The position numbers and the translations under genes are program-made. This document shows positions 63,960-64,000 of a DNA stretch of 64,000 nt, one piece after another. The notes beneath the pieces were generated by a model that was not told where the DNA came from, ran no database searches, and was given only the letters and a program-made list of their open reading frames with translations. The stretch is from the NCBI RefSeq assembly GCF_000271845.1, contig NZ_JH719395.1, forward strand, positions 4,580,146-4,644,145. The letters run 5' to 3'. Source of the stretch: Rhizobium leguminosarum bv. trifolii WSM2297 (lineage in GTDB: Bacteria > Pseudomonadota > Alphaproteobacteria > Rhizobiales > Rhizobiaceae). Every line of letters starts with the position of its first letter. The first letter of the stretch is position 1.

Positions 63960-64000
63960 TTACAGCCAGACGATCGTCCGCTCAGCTGTGTCGATCTTGG
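63960..64000 (-). CDS. Possible 3' end of a gene running in from the right
   Basis: On the minus strand the last thirteen complete codons read KIDTAERTIVWL and stop (TAA at 63960-63962). The frame is open to the window edge. Too short to identify; offered because a repeat element ends just before it, as beside other real genes here. Confidence 0.35.
   Translation of the reverse strand, partial: KIDTAERTIVWL

Overview
The window is a piece of a rhizobial chromosome, most likely Rhizobium of the etli/leguminosarum group. This rests on the high GC content, the mix of alphaproteobacterial families (BA14K, DUF6101, DUF6656, DUF1217, DUF982, DUF1344) and several families of short intergenic palindromes of the rhizobial type. 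It is mostly core chromosome, with a few accessory patches. No rRNA, tRNA, CRISPR array, phage or insertion sequence was seen.

Layout. 1-10.5 kb: the 3' end of purD, a small secreted protein, a chemoreceptor, glyS, tex, cfa and a histidine phosphatase. 10.5-20.4 kb: a MipA/OmpV outer membrane protein, ubiA, a DUF6101 gene, a giant protein with about ten DUF1217 repeats, an FAD-linked 2-hydroxyacid dehydrogenase with a Sua5/TsaC gene, and a DUF6656 gene. 20.8-27.2 kb: a GbcA-like Rieske oxygenase, a BA14K protein and a 51-bp remnant of its 3' end, DUF982, a ZntB/CorA transporter, and an acyl-CoA dehydrogenase plus enoyl-CoA hydratase pair. 27.2-31.2 kb is an accessory patch: a shattered LysR gene, an AraC regulator divergent from an oxidoreductase and a DUF1330 gene, and a metallo-beta-lactamase-fold hydrolase. 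31.3-44.8 kb: two RNA methyltransferases (RlmD-like and TlyA), DUF4424, a second chemoreceptor, dxs, a phospholipase D-like protein, pirin, an SDR, xseB, a histone-deacetylase-family gene and a thioesterase.

44.8-49.1 kb is the most unusual stretch. It holds a 2H phosphoesterase, a solitary ectoine synthase (ectC) divergent from a LysR gene, and a second methionyl-tRNA synthetase. The synthetase is preceded by what looks like a complete ribosome-mediated attenuator: a promoter, a 16-residue leader peptide with three consecutive Met codons, competing hairpins and a terminator. A glycine-rich 58-residue membrane protein with a TTG start follows.

49.3-64 kb: the bioMNY biotin transporter, a YcaQ-type DNA glycosylase, a copper amine oxidase and APC permease with a divergent AraC regulator, ribB (its GTP cyclohydrolase half has lost the metal cysteines), aroC, a CHASE-PAS-GGDEF-EAL protein and a DUF1344 protein.

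At least seven copies or fragments of one intergenic repeat, with CCCTCACCCTAACCCTCTCC at one end and GGCGGATGAGGGG at the other, are spread through the window, always between genes. All functional calls come from reading the sequence; no search was run.
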